From Roseateles sp. (GTDB lineage: Bacteria; Pseudomonadota; Gammaproteobacteria; Burkholderiales; Burkholderiaceae_C): a stretch of 64,000 bases of DNA. Numbering within the stretch: position 1 is the first letter of the stretch; every line of letters starts with the position of its first letter. Made by a program: the position numbers and the translations under genes. The stretch is from NCBI GenBank assembly GCA_016790285.1, contig JAEUPJ010000088.1, forward strand, positions 1 through 64,000, given 5' to 3'. The notes under the pieces were generated by a model that was not told the DNA's origin, made no database searches, and saw only the letters and a list, made by a program, of their open reading frames with translations. Positions 62,886 through 64,000 of this stretch are shown here, piece after piece.

Positions 62886-63537
62886 GCTGGATCAGCCAGT
62901 CGTGCAACTCACGCGTGGAATGGGCGACAAACAGCGGCTTGTGTTCCGCAAAGGTCTCGTGGTCGTGCGCGCCGAAGCTCACGCCCACGCTGGCCACGCC
63001 CGCGTTGCTGGCCAGCAGCAGGTCATGCGTGGTGTCGCCGATCATCAGCGTGCGCTCGGGCTCCACGCCGAACTCGCGCATCAGCTCCAGCAGCATCTGC
63101 GGGTGGGGCTTGGAGCGGGTTTCGTCGGCGGTGCGGGTGCCGTCGAACATCTTCGTCAGCTCGGCGTGCTCGAGCACCCGGTCCAGGCCCACGCGGTTCT
63201 TGCCGGTGGCCACCGCCAGCCAGTGGTGGCGGGCCTTGAGCGCCTGCAGCATCTCGAGCGTGCCGTCGAATAGCGCCACCTCGTGCTCGGCGCTCAGGTA
63301 GTGGTGGCGGTAGCGCAGGCCGAGCTCGCCGTAGCGCTCGGCCGGCAGGCCCGGCACCACGTGCTCGAGCGCATCGCGCAGGCCCAGGCCGATCACGTAC
63401 TTGGCGCGCTCGAACTCGGGCTCGGGCAGGCCGATGTCCGCCGCGGCGCGCTGGATGCAGCGGGCGATCAGCGCGGTGGAGTCGAAGAGGGTGCCGTCCC
63501 AGTCGAAGGCAATCAGGTCGAAACGTTGGGGTCTCAT
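62878..63537 (-). CDS. HAD-family hydrolase, phosphoglycolate phosphatase-like
   Basis: A 219-residue HAD phosphatase of the Gph-like subgroup. The nucleophile motif is at residues 10-16 (AFDWDGTLFDS, Asp 12 and Asp 14), motif II is VATGKNRVG, motif III Lys in SKPHPQMLLELM, and motif IV is MIGDTTHDLLLASNAG. A helical cap domain occupies about residues 20-85. It could hydrolyse phosphoglycolate, pyrophosphate or a nucleotide; not resolvable. The ATG at 63535-63537 overlaps the rluC stop by four bases. Confidence 0.92.
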   Translation of the reverse strand: MRPQRFDLIAFDWDGTLFDSTALIARCIQRAAADIGLPEPEFERAKYVIGLGLRDALEHVVPGLPAERYGELGLRYRHHYLSAEHEVALFDGTLEMLQALKARHHWLAVATGKNRVGLDRVLEHAELTKMFDGTRTADETRSKPHPQMLLELMREFGVEPERTLMIGDTTHDLLLASNAGVASVGVSFGAHDHETFAEHKPLFVAHSTRELHDWLIQHA

Positions 63538-64000
63538 GGGTTCATCAGCTTCGCACACTCGGGCGGCAGGGGTGCCTCGACCGTCGTTTCAGCCCCGGTG
63601 GCGGGGTGGGTGAAACGCAGCCGGCGGGCGTGCAGGAACATGCGGTCAAACTTCGCCGGCCCGCGGGCCAGCGCCCGGTTCTTCTCGAAGTCGCCGTACT
63701 TGGGGTCGCCCACGATGGGGTGGCCGGCCTGCTGCAGGTGCACGCGAATCTGGTGCGTGCGGCCGGTCTTGATGGTGACGTCGAGCAGGCTGAAGCCGCC
63801 CGACCTTCGAACGACCTTGACGAGGCTGATCGAGCGCTTGGCCTCGGGCTCCTCGGCCTGGCCTGGGCGCACCCAGCGCTCGCCGTCGCTGCCGACGAAC
63901 TTCACCAGCGGCACGTCGATGACCTTGAGCTTGTCGGGCCAGTCGCCCCAGACGAGGGCGGCGTAGGTCTTGCCCGTCTCGCGGTCGCGGAGCTGGTCTT
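63534..64000 (-). CDS. rluC: RluC/RluD-type 23S rRNA pseudouridine synthase, 5' end cut by window edge
   Basis: C-terminal 154 residues of an RluA-family pseudouridine synthase; the frame runs open to base 64000. Visible are TYAALVWGDWP, SLLDVTIKTGRTHQIRVHLQQAGHPIVGDPKYGD (the conserved KTGRTHQIR motif) and FLHARRLRFTHPATG. The catalytic Asp motif (HRLD) and the S4 domain would be upstream, outside the window. RluC is preferred over RluD because it heads the conserved rluC-HAD-Rieske-sppA set, but this is contextual. Confidence 0.9.
   Translation of the reverse strand, partial: DQLRDRETGKTYAALVWGDWPDKLKVIDVPLVKFVGSDGERWVRPGQAEEPEAKRSISLVKVVRRSGGFSLLDVTIKTGRTHQIRVHLQQAGHPIVGDPKYGDFEKNRALARGPAKFDRMFLHARRLRFTHPATGAETTVEAPLPPECAKLMNP

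Noticed and set aside
1-64000. CRISPR arrays, tRNA/rRNA genes, insertion sequences, integrases
   Set aside because: None recognised on reading both strands: no regular spaced repeats, no transposase or integrase motifs, no tRNA-like cloverleaf noticed.

Overview
The window looks like a chromosomal segment of a high-GC betaproteobacterium, most likely a Burkholderiales member of the Rubrivivax/Leptothrix/Roseateles type. This is an inference from gene content, from the GC- and GTG-rich coding style, and from collinear blocks typical of that order (fmdB-DUF502-aspS; rluC-HAD-Rieske-sppA). No rRNA, tRNA, CRISPR array or insertion sequence was seen. The window cuts two genes: aspS at the left edge (C-terminal part missing) and an rluC-type pseudouridine synthase at the right edge (N-terminal part missing).

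Region 1 (1-5583, all minus strand) is housekeeping: ubiJ-like and ubiB (ubiquinone synthesis), a sodium:solute symporter, then fmdB, DUF502 and aspS.

Region 2 (5718-38923) is a 33-kb exopolysaccharide (EPS) island of the Wzx/Wzy, exosortase-associated (XrtB/EpsH) type. A plus-strand block encodes the initiating phosphosugar transferase (epsB), an outer-membrane EpsL-like barrel, galE, manC and rfbBDAC. A minus-strand pair encodes UDP-glucose dehydrogenase and a UDP-glucuronate epimerase. A plus-strand pair encodes a WecG/TagA/GumM-type glycosyltransferase and a heparinase/alginate-lyase-like lipoprotein. The rest is one compact 17-gene minus-strand operon, epsD-epsE-epsF-epsG-xrtB-epsI-gmd-fcl-wzx-wzy-acyltransferase-GT-GT-GT-asnB-acyltransferase-GT, with no gap above about 34 bp. 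Together these supply UDP-Gal, GDP-Man, GDP-Fuc, dTDP-Rha, UDP-GlcA and UDP-GalA. They also supply an initiating enzyme, five further glycosyltransferases, two acyltransferases, a possible amidotransferase, flippase, polymerase, chain-length/kinase pair, outer-membrane exporter and a lyase. The island sits between DUF971-ubiE and ubiJ-ubiB, so it appears to split an ancestral ubi gene cluster.

Region 3 (39222-46827) has ubiE, DUF971, an orphan PstS-like protein, an M13 metallopeptidase facing a subtilisin-like S8 protease across a shared hairpin, a small secreted protein and a HIT protein.

Region 4 (46846-58654) has a 1289-residue FAD/Fe-S oxidoreductase coupled to a 2OG-Fe(II) oxygenase, a glycerophosphodiesterase, a probable outer-membrane protein, a MINPP-type histidine phosphatase divergent from a TonB-dependent receptor (a possible inositol-phosphate uptake pair), a GNAT enzyme and an MFS exporter.

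Region 5 (58811-64000) has a PPC/DUF296 protein, a YwrD-type gamma-glutamyltransferase carrying an apparent in-frame palindromic-repeat insertion, a small Ala/Lys-rich secreted protein with a textbook terminator, and the sppA-Rieske-HAD-rluC operon.
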